Positions 1 through 6,024 of a DNA stretch of 6,024 nt are shown here, one piece after another. The position numbers and the translations under genes were made by a program. The stretch spans positions 1 to 6,024 of the forward strand of contig JAHEYX010000011.1 of assembly GCA_023251415.1 (NCBI GenBank). Reading direction: 5' to 3'. Each line of letters begins with the position of its first letter. Position 1 is the stretch's first letter. Origin of the DNA: Chitinophagales bacterium (lineage in GTDB: Bacteria > Bacteroidota > Bacteroidia > Chitinophagales > CAIODY01). Under the pieces are notes generated by a model. It was given only the letters and a program-made list of their open reading frames with translations, searched no databases and was not told where the DNA came from.

Positions 1-180
1 GAAGCTGTCTGTTGTACAAGCTACTACGTTAAAGCCGCTAGAGCCAACAACACGGTAGTACAAGCGATAAGGTAATGAAGAGGTAGCAGAAGAATGAACA
101 GGCCACCATACTTTAACACGTGAGCAATGACCGGCAATGGCAGTAACTGTTGGAGCAGGAGGTGCGCCTGTACAACCAAA
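1..180 (-). other. Fibronectin type III domain, partial (cut by window edge)
   Basis: Residues 1949-2008. After GCTGAPPAPTVTAI (1950-1963) the segment CSRVKVWWPV (1967-1976) and YRLYYRVVGSSGFNVV (1986-2001) match the B and C strands of an FnIII fold. The domain continues beyond base 1. Any C-terminal type IX sorting or CHU_C-type domain must lie further downstream in the gene and is not visible. Confidence 0.6.
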
Positions 181-3100
181 TGTAGTACTTAATGTTTGCC
201 ATTGCGTATAGAATACTTGGTTTGCATTTACAAAAGCAGCCCAAACACGGTAGTTAACCCCTGATTGTAAGCCGGTGATGGAATAGGTAGAATTACTAGG
301 ACTCAAACTGATTACAGAATAACCTGTTCCACTTACCGGTCTCCAATATAAACGTATTGAAGAGGCTCCGGTAACAGTTGGGAAAGTTACTTGCATTGAA
401 CCGGATGTTGGATTTGCAACAGAAATGTTTTGCGTTGTTCCTTGCAAGCTCAACATATAATTTCCGAATGTACTGTTTTGACCAATCAACTGAACGTATA
501 AATCCTGACCTAAAGCGCTATATGGTGCTAAAGTAATTGCTGATACACTTAAAGTTCCGTTTGTTGAACAAGCGATAGGAGCATAGGTTGTACCTACTGT
601 ACAAGGATTACCACTGGCTGCATACAAGGCTATAATCGTATTGAAGTTGGTTGGGTTACCCGTGAATGAAGTACGCAAATCAATACTAACACCACCCATA
701 GTTGGGGCTTTAAATTTATACCAAATTGATTTCGGTGTAGCACCGGCAACGCCACATGGTGGAGTTGGTTCGCTAGCTCCTAGTGAAGTGGCATAAGCAG
801 TAGTTCCTACATAGTAAACCATATTAGGTCCAACAGGAGGATTGCTGGTTGGATTATTGGCCACACCATTGTAACAAGCATTACCATTATCATAAGCTGC
901 AACTACTGTATTAGAGCAATTGCCCACCATAGCGCTATTAGCTGAGATGTTAACACTGCCACACGGGTCATCATTTATTGGAGCAGGAATGGTACCATTA
1001 ACACATATCGAGAAGTTTCCGGATCCGGCACCCACTCTGGCATCGTACACTCTAACAAAATAAGTACCTGCCGCTTGCGGTAAACCTAAAATTGTAAAGT
1101 TTTCTAATGCATTTGTTGTACTCGCATTCGAATTAACGCATGCAATTGAGTTCATTGTGGTGCAATTACCAGAAAGTACTTCAAAAGCAGGATCGTAATT
1201 TGCTCCACCTAAAACTTTCACATTAGCACTTATCATACCCGCCGGTTTGTAGAATGTATACCAAACATCATCGTCGGCAGTTACACCTGAGCAAGTGGAA
1301 GCAGGGGTTGAAGGGTATCCATTAATTGATGTACCTGCTGTATAATTACAGGCAGCGGTAACACTCAAACTGAAGGCAGTTGTACAAGAATCATTTAAGG
1401 CATGAACGTCAACTAATGCATTACCTGTTAAGTAGGTTGGATTAGTTAAAGTACAATAAGCATCTGTTAATGAAGTGATCGTATAATTAGTTGCAACTGC
1501 AGGAGTAACGTTAATTGTATTAGATGCAGAAGAAGTAGTACCGGTTGTTCCATCACTTAATAAATAAGTCCATGGTGCTGTACCTACAAAATTTAAACTC
1601 AAATTTGTATTCTGCCCAACCAATAAATTAGCACCGCCGGAAATAGTTCCAGAGATGGTTGGATTTACAGTTACTACAACGTTTTGAGTTGTACATCCAA
1701 AGTGAACCAATGTATAAACATATGTAACCGTAATAGGTGCATTAGTAGTATTAATGAGTGTTTCATTAATAGTAGCCGATGAACCACTAGCAGCCGCATT
1801 AGAAATACCCGGTACAGCTGCTCTGCTCCATGTAAACGAAGCACTAGGATCAGAAGATGTGGCCGTGTAATTAATCACATTTGGATAACAAGAATTAATA
1901 GTTGTTGCACTTGTAAATGGCGGTGGACCGGAGATAGTTGTACTACCTAATAAAGTAGAACAACCAACATGACCATTACCATCATTATAACGAACCCAGA
2001 TAGCATAGGTATCAGGAGCTAAGCTAGTAAAGTTAGCAGAAGATTGCCATGCCGTAGCACCTGTAGTAGTACCTACTAATTGGTATTCCAAAATGCTATA
2101 TTGTACAACCATGTTATCAATAAAGTGACCTTCCCAGTTACCACCTGTACGTGCAGCAAATACGTGTTTCCAAGTTGATTGATCGGCTGTTAAATAAGAA
2201 GCCGGTAGATTAACTGTATGCGTATAGCTTTGTCCGGTTGCGTTACCACTTGTTCCCGTTAAGGTTAAGGTAGCAGTACCGGCACTCGTCATTACAATAT
2301 TTACGTGTGTAGTATTTACCGGTGTAGCTGTTTGTGTTGAAGTAGCTCTCCACCAGGTAATCGGTTGATAATCCAATACCCCGTTTTGTATTAAAGTGGA
2401 GTTGAAATATTGTGTACAATTGTACATAAAATAAATACCGTCTGAGTTATTACCATTACCAATTGTACTGGCACCATTAGCAAATGGATCAAATGATATT
2501 TTTAATTTAGTACCAGAACCACCTTCTGCAGCATTACCTACCGGTGTACCTGAAGGAGTACCAATATTTGTACCGGCATTGGCAACATTATTAAATGTTG
2601 TAGAAACGTCATCGCCATAACTATAACTTAAACCATCGGCTGCAGTAAACGGTGCAAAAGTTGTTCCGGCAGGACCTGAAGTGATGAAATCAAAATCAAC
2701 TTGAAAATCTTTAGAGGCGATTCCCGTATTGTTTAAGATTTGTATAGTTCCGGTTTGACTTCCGGCATTTGCAGTCAATTGCAATACACCATTTCCGTTT
2801 TGATTAATCCAAGTCGCATTACCAGAGGTGGTTACACCAGTTGGTAAAGATGAGTTAGGGAATTGGCTATTAAATACTGTACCAGCACCATTCGCTTGAA
2901 TGTTGATTGCACCACCGCTCGCACAAGTTACAGGTTGAGTGGTAGAATATGTTCCGCTCAAAGTAGTGAAAACAATATAACTGATTGAGTCTGCATTAGA
3001 CCAACAACCACCGGCATCTTGTGCTTTAATATATAGTTTACCGATTGTGGTTGCTACATAAGGTGTATTTGCATTCAAACTTGTGCTTATAGCAGATCTT

Positions 3101-6024
3101 GAAGTTTGCCAATAATAATTAGTACCTCCAGTTGGAGCTGATGCAGGGCTAATTGAAGTTGCATTACAATTGTACGTCGCAACAGGAGTACCCGGGTTAG
3201 CGGCTAATGGGAAATCAGTAACAGTAACCGAACCGGAACCTACCGACCAGGTCAATGAAGTAGCATCGTATGCTCTAATATAATATGTTCCATTAGCATA
3301 AATGGCAAGTGGTGTAGCCGTGGTAGAAGTGGCTGCAATGTTAGCAGTACTAGTACCTGTTGATGAAGTTTGCCAGTACCAAGTAATGTTAGCGGATGAA
3401 GGCAAACCGGTTGGATTTACAACAGTACCTACATTGCAAATAGTTGGAATTGCACCTTCGGTAGGATTCGCAGGAATAGCCGGTGGTGAAATAATATTCA
3501 CCAAGTAATCTTCAAACTCACCATATCCATATGTTGCACATGGAGTTATAGAAGAACCTGCGGTAGATTCTGCATCAACAACTCTCATAACTGTTAAGCC
3601 GGAAGTAGCACCTGCATTTACTGTTAATGTATTTGATAGGACAGTAGCAGGAACACAGGCAATATTAGCCGATGCACCATTATTCCATACCATTTCATTT
3701 GCATCAGTAAACACACCGTTATGATTCAAATCCATAAAAATGGCAACACCACTGCTAAAATTAGTTGTACCGCAAGAACCAACTGTAATAGAGAAAGGTG
3801 TTGGAGAGCCTGCGATAATATTTGTGGCAGCCGGAGCGCCAGCGCCTGATGAATAATTAGCATAAGATCCAGCAACAGAGCCGGTGCCTGTACCTAATTG
3901 TCCGCAAGTAGAAGTGTTATTAATGGTTCCAAGAGTAACATTGGTTATTTCTTCATCTGTAGTTGCATTTGTTATGGTAGGAACACAATAGCAACCAATA
4001 AATGAGCTGGATATCACTTGGACAGGAGTTGAATTTGTGTTTAAACCAATTGCCGCACACACAACATTACATCTATACCAAGTGGTTGAAGTTTGACCGG
4101 TTACGGCAATACTACCAGCATTTGCAGCACCACTAATAGGAGTAAATGTTCCAGGAGCACCTGCTACATCCGGAGCTGATTGCCAGGTGTAAGTTGCACC
4201 GGCAAAGGTTGGTGATAATGCAAGGCCAATTGAGGTAGCCGGGCAAACGTTATTGGCATTTGAAGTAGTAGCAAATGATGAAGGAGGAGCAGTAATTGTA
4301 GTAGTTCCAAGCGTTGTAATACAGTTTGGATTACTTTGATAACGAATTTGTACAGTATAGTTATCTGCGGCAAGACCGGTAAAGTTCTGTGAAGATTGCC
4401 AAGCAGTAGTACCGGTTGACGCACCAACTAATCGGTATTGGTAAACATTTGCATATTGAATACTTAAATTGTCAATATAATGACCTTCATTTAAACCTCC
4501 GGTACGAGCACAGAAAGCATGTTTCCAAGTTGCTTTATTAGCAGTTAAATATCCTGCAGGCAAAGCATACGAAACAGGTCCAAAACTTTGTCCGGCAGCA
4601 TTTCCTGCAGTACCGGTCATGGTTAATGTAGCTGATCCATTTGGATAAGCAACACTTGCATCGTTCAATTGGATTGTTACATGGGTAACAGCTCCTGATG
4701 TTGCAGAAGCTCTCCACCATACGGATGGATCGAAATTCAAAACACCGGGGCATAGATTTGGTGTACCACCTTGATGCGTTACAGTACAGTTGTACATCAA
4801 ATACACACCAGGTTGATTTCCGCTAGCAACACTAGCAGGTGCACCACTTGTACATCCACCAGTATTGGAAATCGCATCAAAAGAAAATTTAAGTTTAGAA
4901 CCACTTCCATTTTCAGGAGCAAGTGTGGTAATGTTGCCGGTACTAGGTGTCACAGCAGTGTTTGTTGGCAAACCAATAACATCATCACCATAACTATAAC
5001 TAAATCCATCTGCAGCAGAACCGCCACCGGTTGTGGTAATCATATCAAAATCAATTTGAAAGTCATTAGAGCTTAAACCGGTTAAGTTATTTATTAAAAT
5101 ACCTCCACTTTGACTATTAACTGCTTGAGTAAATTGTAACACTCCACTGTTTATACCTAAAGCAGGAACATTTAAAGTAGTGATAGCAGAATTTGCTCCG
5201 GCAAGTGTTGCTTGTGTTGGAGGAATAGAAGAGCTACTAAAATTATTATTATATACTGTAGCTGATCCACTAGCAGAAATAGATATTGCACCTGTTGGAC
5301 TGGCACAAGAAACAATTTGAGTAGTTGTAAAGGTACTAGAAGATAAAGAGGCTAAGAATGAAATGCTGACAGAACTACTTGTTGACCAACATTGTGTAGA
5401 ATTATCTTGTGCATTTACATAATAAGTGCCAGCAGAGGTAACCGCATAAGTTGAAGAGGCATTGTTAGCCACACTTGTACTATTTGGAGATGTACCTTGC
5501 CAGTAATAAGTAACTCCACCTGGGGCAGCAGTTACCGAAATTGTAGTTCCACAAGATGGGTCAGCCGGATTATCTAATGCAACCGGTGTAGGTGGCGCAG
5601 AAGGGCCTGCCGGGAAATTAGAAACAACTATCGAACCTGATGCATTAGACCACAACAATGTAGTTGGGTTATACGAGTTTATGTAATAAGTGCCATTCGC
5701 ATATACCGTTAAAGGAGTTGTAGCAGGTAATGCTGTACTCGTAGCATTATTGGAATATTGCCAATACCAAACTTCTCCTGAAGGAGCAGAACCTGTTGCA
5801 GTTATAACTGAGCCACTTGAGCAAGTTGGTGTTCCTCCAGCTTGAGTAGGATTAGCAGGAGTAACTGGTGGTAATTTAGGTACACCATCAAATTCATCTG
5901 CACCAATATCCGGTATAGTTCCTCCACCGTTGCTGGTACCACCTCCACCGGGTCTTGTTTGATTATCATAATCAATTGTTATACCTGTTCCAATTGCCCC
6001 TTGAGATTCTAAATTGGTTGGAGT
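1..6024 (-). CDS. Giant multidomain surface/secreted adhesin-like protein, internal fragment (open at both ends)
   Basis: Reverse-strand translation from base 6024 to base 1 gives 2008 consecutive codons without a stop, so start and stop both lie outside the window. Domains in order: beta-helix tail (residues 1-47), Ig-like (57-138), Ig-like (143-228), L-type-lectin-like (229-526), SprB-like (527-585), Ig-like (586-671), GEVED (672-846), Ig-like (849-938), Ig-like (943-1019), second lectin-like (1020-1308), SprB-like (1309-1366), PKD-like (1367-1455), Ig-like repeat (1456-1542), two pre-peptidase-C-like domains (1543-1677, 1678-1862), fibronectin type III (1863-1948) and part of another (1949-2008). 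Composition is Thr/Ser/Asn/Gly/Ala-rich with few charged residues, as in exported Bacteroidota proteins. This domain mix is known from very large type IX-secreted adhesins. The export signal and any C-terminal sorting domain would be outside the window. No catalytic motif was recognised; binding or adhesion is inferred. Confidence 0.95.
181..438 (-). other. Fibronectin type III domain, complete
   Basis: Residues 1863-1948. Typical strand signatures are NISVANPTSGSMQVTFPTV (1866-1884), SIRLYWRPVSGTGY (1889-1902) and YSITGLQSGVNYRVWAAFVN (1914-1933). The Y-x-I-x-G-L-x-x-G-x-x-Y-x-V stretch is the canonical FnIII E-F loop and F strand. It likely spaces or presents the preceding modules (inferred). 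Confidence 0.75.
439..993 (-). other. PPC-like beta-sandwich, second, with an insertion
   Basis: Residues 1678-1862. It begins NDDPCGSVNIS (1684-1694) and continues to SIWYKFKAP (1766-1774), NTIIALYAASGNPC (1795-1808), the Cys of IACS (1816-1819), DLYVQLIG (1841-1848) and NYMLSLQG (1855-1862). From ND to the W of the WY strand is 84 residues, against 44 in the first domain. The extra stretch contains a Tyr/Cys/Pro-rich piece (ACYNGVANNPTSNPPVG, 1716-1732) and MVYYVGTTAYATS (1735-1747). Frame is kept, so this is an insertion or a family subtype, not damage. Confidence 0.65.
994..1398 (-). other. Pre-peptidase C-terminal (PPC)-like beta-sandwich, first
   Basis: Residues 1543-1677. It begins NDSCTTAFSLSV (1544-1555), then CSGVTADDDVWYTFYKPAG (1578-1596), ANYDPAFEVLSGNCTTM (1608-1624), the Cys of SIACVNS (1626-1632) and GTYFVRVYD (1653-1661), ending NFSICVNG (1670-1677). 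The N-D-x-C start, D-D-x-W-Y-x-F, Y-D-P-x-x-E-V-x-S-G-x-C and Y-F-V-R-V-Y-D are typical of PPC-like domains in secreted Bacteroidota proteins. They usually lie outside the catalytic unit and are thought to aid export or binding. Confidence 0.7.
1399..1659 (-). other. Bacteroidota Ig-like repeat (G-x-A-P-W-T type)
   Basis: Residues 1456-1542. It starts ISGTISGGANLLVGQNTNLS (1457-1476), has the core VGTAPWTYLLSDGTTG (1479-1494) and NTINVTPAVATNYTITSLTDAYC (residues 1502-1524, key parts NVTP, YTITSLTDA and C1524), and ends GNALVDV (1534-1540). The 'isG......G....l.....G..PW.....dG........s....V.P...T.YtitsltD..C....G.a.V.V' form is a frequent unnamed Ig-like repeat in large Bacteroidota proteins. 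It has one Cys and no catalytic residues. Confidence 0.6.
1660..1926 (-). other. PKD-like domain
   Basis: Residues 1367-1455. The sequence runs PPFTSATTINSCYPNVINYT (1367-1386), SFTWSRAAVPGIS (1396-1408), INETLINTTNAPITVTYVYT (1419-1438) and GCTTQNVVVTVNP (1443-1455). The order 'C...v.Y...s......tWsR..v.GI......g....i.e.L.N.t..p..v.Y.y......C......v.VtVnP' is that of the PKD-like domains common in Bacteroidota adhesins. It ends with the usual NP junction. It likely serves as a rigid spacer (inferred). Confidence 0.7.
1927..2100 (-). other. Short SprB-like/FnIII-like repeat, copy 2
   Basis: Residues 1309-1366. The pattern is LEYQLVGTTTGATAWQSS (1312-1329), FTSLAPDTYAIWVRY (1332-1346) and C1355. 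It aligns over its length with copy 1, including TAWQSS and the aliphatic-A-x-D-x-Y strand. It abuts the lectin copy 2 in the same way as in module 1, so this short unit belongs to the duplicated block. Confidence 0.55.
2101..2967 (-). other. L-type-lectin-like (concanavalin A-like fold) domain, copy 2
   Basis: Residues 1020-1308. Landmarks are in the same order as copy 1: GTVFNSQFPNSSLPTG (1048-1063), GVLQLTANAGSQTG (1079-1092), FQVDFDF (1107-1113), ADGLSYSYGDD (1129-1139), TKLKISFDPF (1172-1181), IYFMYNC (1197-1203), TWWRAT (1223-1228), TATLTLTG (1250-1257), STWKHVFAARTGG (1283-1295) and GHFIDNMVV (1299-1307). The ADG Asp and the MYNC cysteine are kept. The FD of FSFD is kept as ISFD, again with Ser where Glu is canonical. 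The Cys of copy 1 in FCARTGG is Ala here, and copy 1's TPNLCPG segment is replaced by a Cys-free one. Sugar binding is inferred from fold family only. Confidence 0.75.
2968..3198 (-). other. Ig-like domain B2 (Ig_7-like, duplicate of A2)
   Basis: Residues 943-1019. It has C953, the core NYYWQTS (969-975), the strand KLYIKAQDAGGCWS (996-1009) and a closing strand SISYIVF (1013-1019). C953 and C1007 sit where the family's cysteine pair is expected, as in A2. The strand has KLYI in place of the usual GTYY, a small divergence from A2. Confidence 0.7.
3211..3480 (-). other. Ig-like domain B1 (Ig_7-like, duplicate of A1)
   Basis: Residues 849-938, after a short linker (SPPAIPANPTEG). It has C863, the core TWYWQTSS (881-888), the strand YANGTYYIRAYD (909-920) and the closing strand GSVTVTDF (931-938). 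YANGTYYI is identical to the same stretch in A1. As in A1, the late Cys is missing (T925 in LTWS), leaving C863 unpaired within the domain. This shared loss supports A1 and B1 being copies of one ancestor. Confidence 0.7.
3487..4011 (-). other. GEVED domain with its N-terminal CYC-P-T lead-in
   Basis: Residues 672-846. The lead-in CYCVPTITNAT (678-688) and EEITNVTLGTINNTS (691-705) is followed by the core FMDLNHNGVFTDANEMVW (763-780), LTVMRVVD (810-817) and GYGEFEDYLVNI (833-844). These match the GEVED family, whose hallmarks are a W/F-x-D-x-N-x-N-G-x-F-x-D-x-x-E strand and a terminal G-E-V-E-D-Y. Here the Val is Phe (GEFEDY). The Asp/Asn-rich loop (D765, N767, N769, D774, E777) resembles a calcium-binding loop; binding is inferred. 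The family is common in large secreted Bacteroidota proteins, and its function is not established. Confidence 0.85.
4012..4269 (-). other. Ig-like domain between repeat module 1 and the GEVED domain
   Basis: Residues 586-671. It has a Cys near the start (C594), a core TYTWQSAPD (611-619), and TSTTWYRCNVVC (646-657) near the end. The Y-x-W-Q-x-x-P-D core with a later W/Y-Y-R-C strand is the usual form of Ig-like domains that precede GEVED domains in Bacteroidota secreted proteins. It has no counterpart after module 2, where a PKD-like domain follows instead. Confidence 0.6.
4270..4446 (-). other. Short SprB-like/FnIII-like repeat, copy 1
   Basis: Residues 527-585. The pattern is YQYRLVG (528-534), TAWQSSQNFTGLAADNYTV (541-559), QIRY and a Cys (C568). 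This resembles the Bacteroidota repeat of the form 'YEY-L-G...WQSS..F.GL.AGTYTV.VR...C' found in SprB-type gliding adhesins and many large type IX-secreted proteins. It follows the lectin domain directly with no linker, and the same arrangement recurs in copy 2 (1927-2100). Assignment to SprB repeat rather than a short fibronectin-like unit is uncertain. Confidence 0.55.
4447..5340 (-). other. L-type-lectin-like (concanavalin A-like fold) domain, copy 1
   Basis: Residues 229-526, about 300 residues, within the usual size of such domains. Ordered landmarks: ATVYNNNF (255-262), GVLQFTQ (294-300), a buried strand FQIDFDM (322-328), ADGFSYSYGDD (338-348), SKLKFSFDAI (375-384), VYLMYNC (407-413), VWWRAS (435-440), the strand SATLTMTG (464-471), ATWKHAFCARTGG (498-510) and GHYIDNLSI (514-522). 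ADG in this position is the conserved legume/L-type lectin motif with a calcium-coordinating Asp. ARTGG followed by an aromatic-I-D-N strand is typical of the last strands of these folds. The Glu of the canonical V-E-F-D-T metal motif appears as Ser (FSFD), so metal binding may be altered. Carbohydrate binding is plausible but inferred; a structural sandwich role is the alternative. Confidence 0.75.
5341..5598 (-). other. Ig-like domain A2 (Ig_7-like, second of a pair)
   Basis: Residues 143-228. The domain has C158 near the start, the core TYYWQ (172-176), the strand AGTYYVNAQD (198-207) and QCWS (211-214). C158 and C212 are placed as the usual Ig-like cysteine pair of this family. It matches domain B2 (2968-3198), which shares the KAQD/NAQD and CWS elements. 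It probably acts as a spacer leading into the lectin-like domain; that role is inferred. Confidence 0.72.
5611..5856 (-). other. Ig-like domain A1 (Ig_7-like, first of a pair)
   Basis: Residues 57-138, after a Pro-rich linker (PKLPPVTPANPT, 49-60). The sequence shows a leading Cys (C68), the core VWYWQ (85-89), a late beta-strand NGTYYI (110-115) and a closing strand GSIVVSNF (130-137). This is the pattern of the Ig-like domains found repeatedly in Bacteroidota surface proteins. The second Cys usual just before W-S near the end is replaced by Leu (L124 in LLWS), so C68 has no partner inside the domain. Its closest relative in the window is domain B1 (3211-3480). Confidence 0.7.
5884..6024 (-). 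other. C-terminal end of a right-handed beta-helix region (PDIGADEF signature)
   Basis: Residues 1-47. The segment contains DYDNQTRP (18-25), a glycine-rich stretch (26-35) and PDIGADEFDG (38-47). In Bacteroidota and related bacteria, a D-x-D-x-Q-x-R-P stretch followed by PDIGADE(F/Y) marks the last turn of parallel beta-helix domains (choice-of-anchor Q type proteins). The rest of that helix should therefore be encoded just beyond base 6024. The motif match is strong; the fold of the unseen part is inferred. Confidence 0.75.

Larger units (their letters stand above)
1927..3480 (-). repeat. Composite repeat module 2: Ig-Ig-lectin-SprB-like
   Basis: Residues 849-1366 (518 residues), the second copy of the block at 4270-5856. 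The two copies are separated by an Ig-like domain plus the GEVED domain. Sequences after the two copies differ: Ig-like then GEVED after copy 1, PKD-like after copy 2. The duplicated unit therefore appears to end with the short SprB-like repeat. Confidence 0.85.
4270..5856 (-). repeat. Composite repeat module 1: Ig-Ig-lectin-SprB-like
   Basis: Residues 57-585 (529 residues). It has the same four parts in the same order as 1927-3480. Shared landmarks include YANGTYYI, (F/L)SYSYGDD, MYNC, WWRA, TWKH, ARTGG and TAWQSS. The offset between matching landmarks is 801 residues at NGTYYI, 791 at ADG and 785 at the I-D-N strand, showing only small indels. The identity is clear in protein but patchy in DNA, so the duplication is old or has diverged under selection. 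Confidence 0.85.

Noticed and set aside
1..180. Type IX secretion C-terminal sorting domain at the low-coordinate end
   Set aside because: The last visible residues fit the middle of an FnIII domain. No sorting-domain strand pattern or stop codon is present, so the true C terminus is outside the window.
3302..3508. Plus-strand open frame of 68 codons
   Set aside because: It lies antisense to the Ig-like domain B1 coding sequence. Its hydrophobic, Val/Ala-rich translation is what the complement of Thr/Asn/Gly-rich codons produces. No recognisable domain or supporting ribosome site.
4164..4427. Minus-strand open frame of 87 codons, Leu/Gln/His-rich
   Set aside because: It is out of frame with the large gene and overlaps its SprB-like and Ig-like coding sequence. 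The Leu-rich composition is a shifted reading of ACT/CCT/GCT-type codons.
4538..4753. Minus-strand open frame of 71 codons, Cys/Arg-rich
   Set aside because: Out of frame with the main gene and inside the lectin-like domain, which reads cleanly through here. The Cys richness is a frame-shift artefact, not a zinc or toxin motif.
4771..5076. Plus-strand open frame of 101 codons
   Set aside because: Antisense to the conserved core of lectin-like copy 1. The translation is Thr/Ser/Arg-rich with no domain pattern, and the opposite strand has a clear protein family signal.
1927..5856. Diversity-generating retroelement or phase-variable cassette using the two lectin copies
   Set aside because: The copies differ at all codon positions and by indels, with no adenine-biased variable segment, no inverted repeats and no reverse transcriptase or recombinase gene in the window.
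1..6024. CRISPR array or short tandem DNA repeats
   Set aside because: Recurring short words such as accggt and gtagta come from repeated Thr-Gly and Tyr/Thr codons in the protein repeats. There are no evenly spaced identical repeats with unique spacers.
1..6024. Frameshift, pseudogene or assembly break inside the gene
   Set aside because: Every 20-codon line translates without a stop and domain signatures stay in the same frame from end to end.

Overview
The whole 6024-base window is the inside of one very large protein gene on the minus strand. Read from base 6024 down to base 1, the frame gives exactly 2008 sense codons. I translated every line and found no stop codon. There is no credible start and no stop, so the gene runs off both edges. 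It is easy to miss because a start-to-stop ORF search reports only short spurious frames inside it. Residue numbers below count from base 6024 (residue 1) to base 1 (residue 2008).

The protein looks like a giant secreted or cell-surface multidomain adhesin of a Bacteroidota bacterium (Flavobacteriia, Chitinophagia or Sphingobacteriia type). The basis is the domain set: the end of a right-handed beta-helix with the PDIGADEF signature, Ig-like domains with a YWQ core, L-type-lectin-like domains with an ADG motif, a GEVED domain, PKD-like, pre-peptidase-C-like and fibronectin type III domains. The sequence is very rich in Thr, Ser, Asn, Gly and Ala, and G+C looks moderate by eye (not computed). 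No enzyme active site was recognised.

Layout from N to C terminus (high to low coordinates): beta-helix tail (5884-6024); composite module 1 made of Ig, Ig, lectin and a short SprB-like repeat (4270-5856); an Ig-like domain (4012-4269); a GEVED domain (3487-4011); composite module 2 with the same four parts in the same order (1927-3480); a PKD-like domain (1660-1926); another Bacteroidota Ig-like repeat (1399-1659); two pre-peptidase-C-like domains (439-1398); one complete fibronectin type III domain (181-438) and the beginning of a second (1-180).

The main structural feature is the tandem duplication of a block of about 520-530 residues, with copies offset by about 785-800 residues and different domains following each copy. 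The likely role is extracellular binding, probably of glycans through the two lectin-like domains, with the other modules as spacers. That role is inferred. There is no intergenic DNA in the window, and I saw no RNA gene, promoter, terminator, insertion sequence or CRISPR array.
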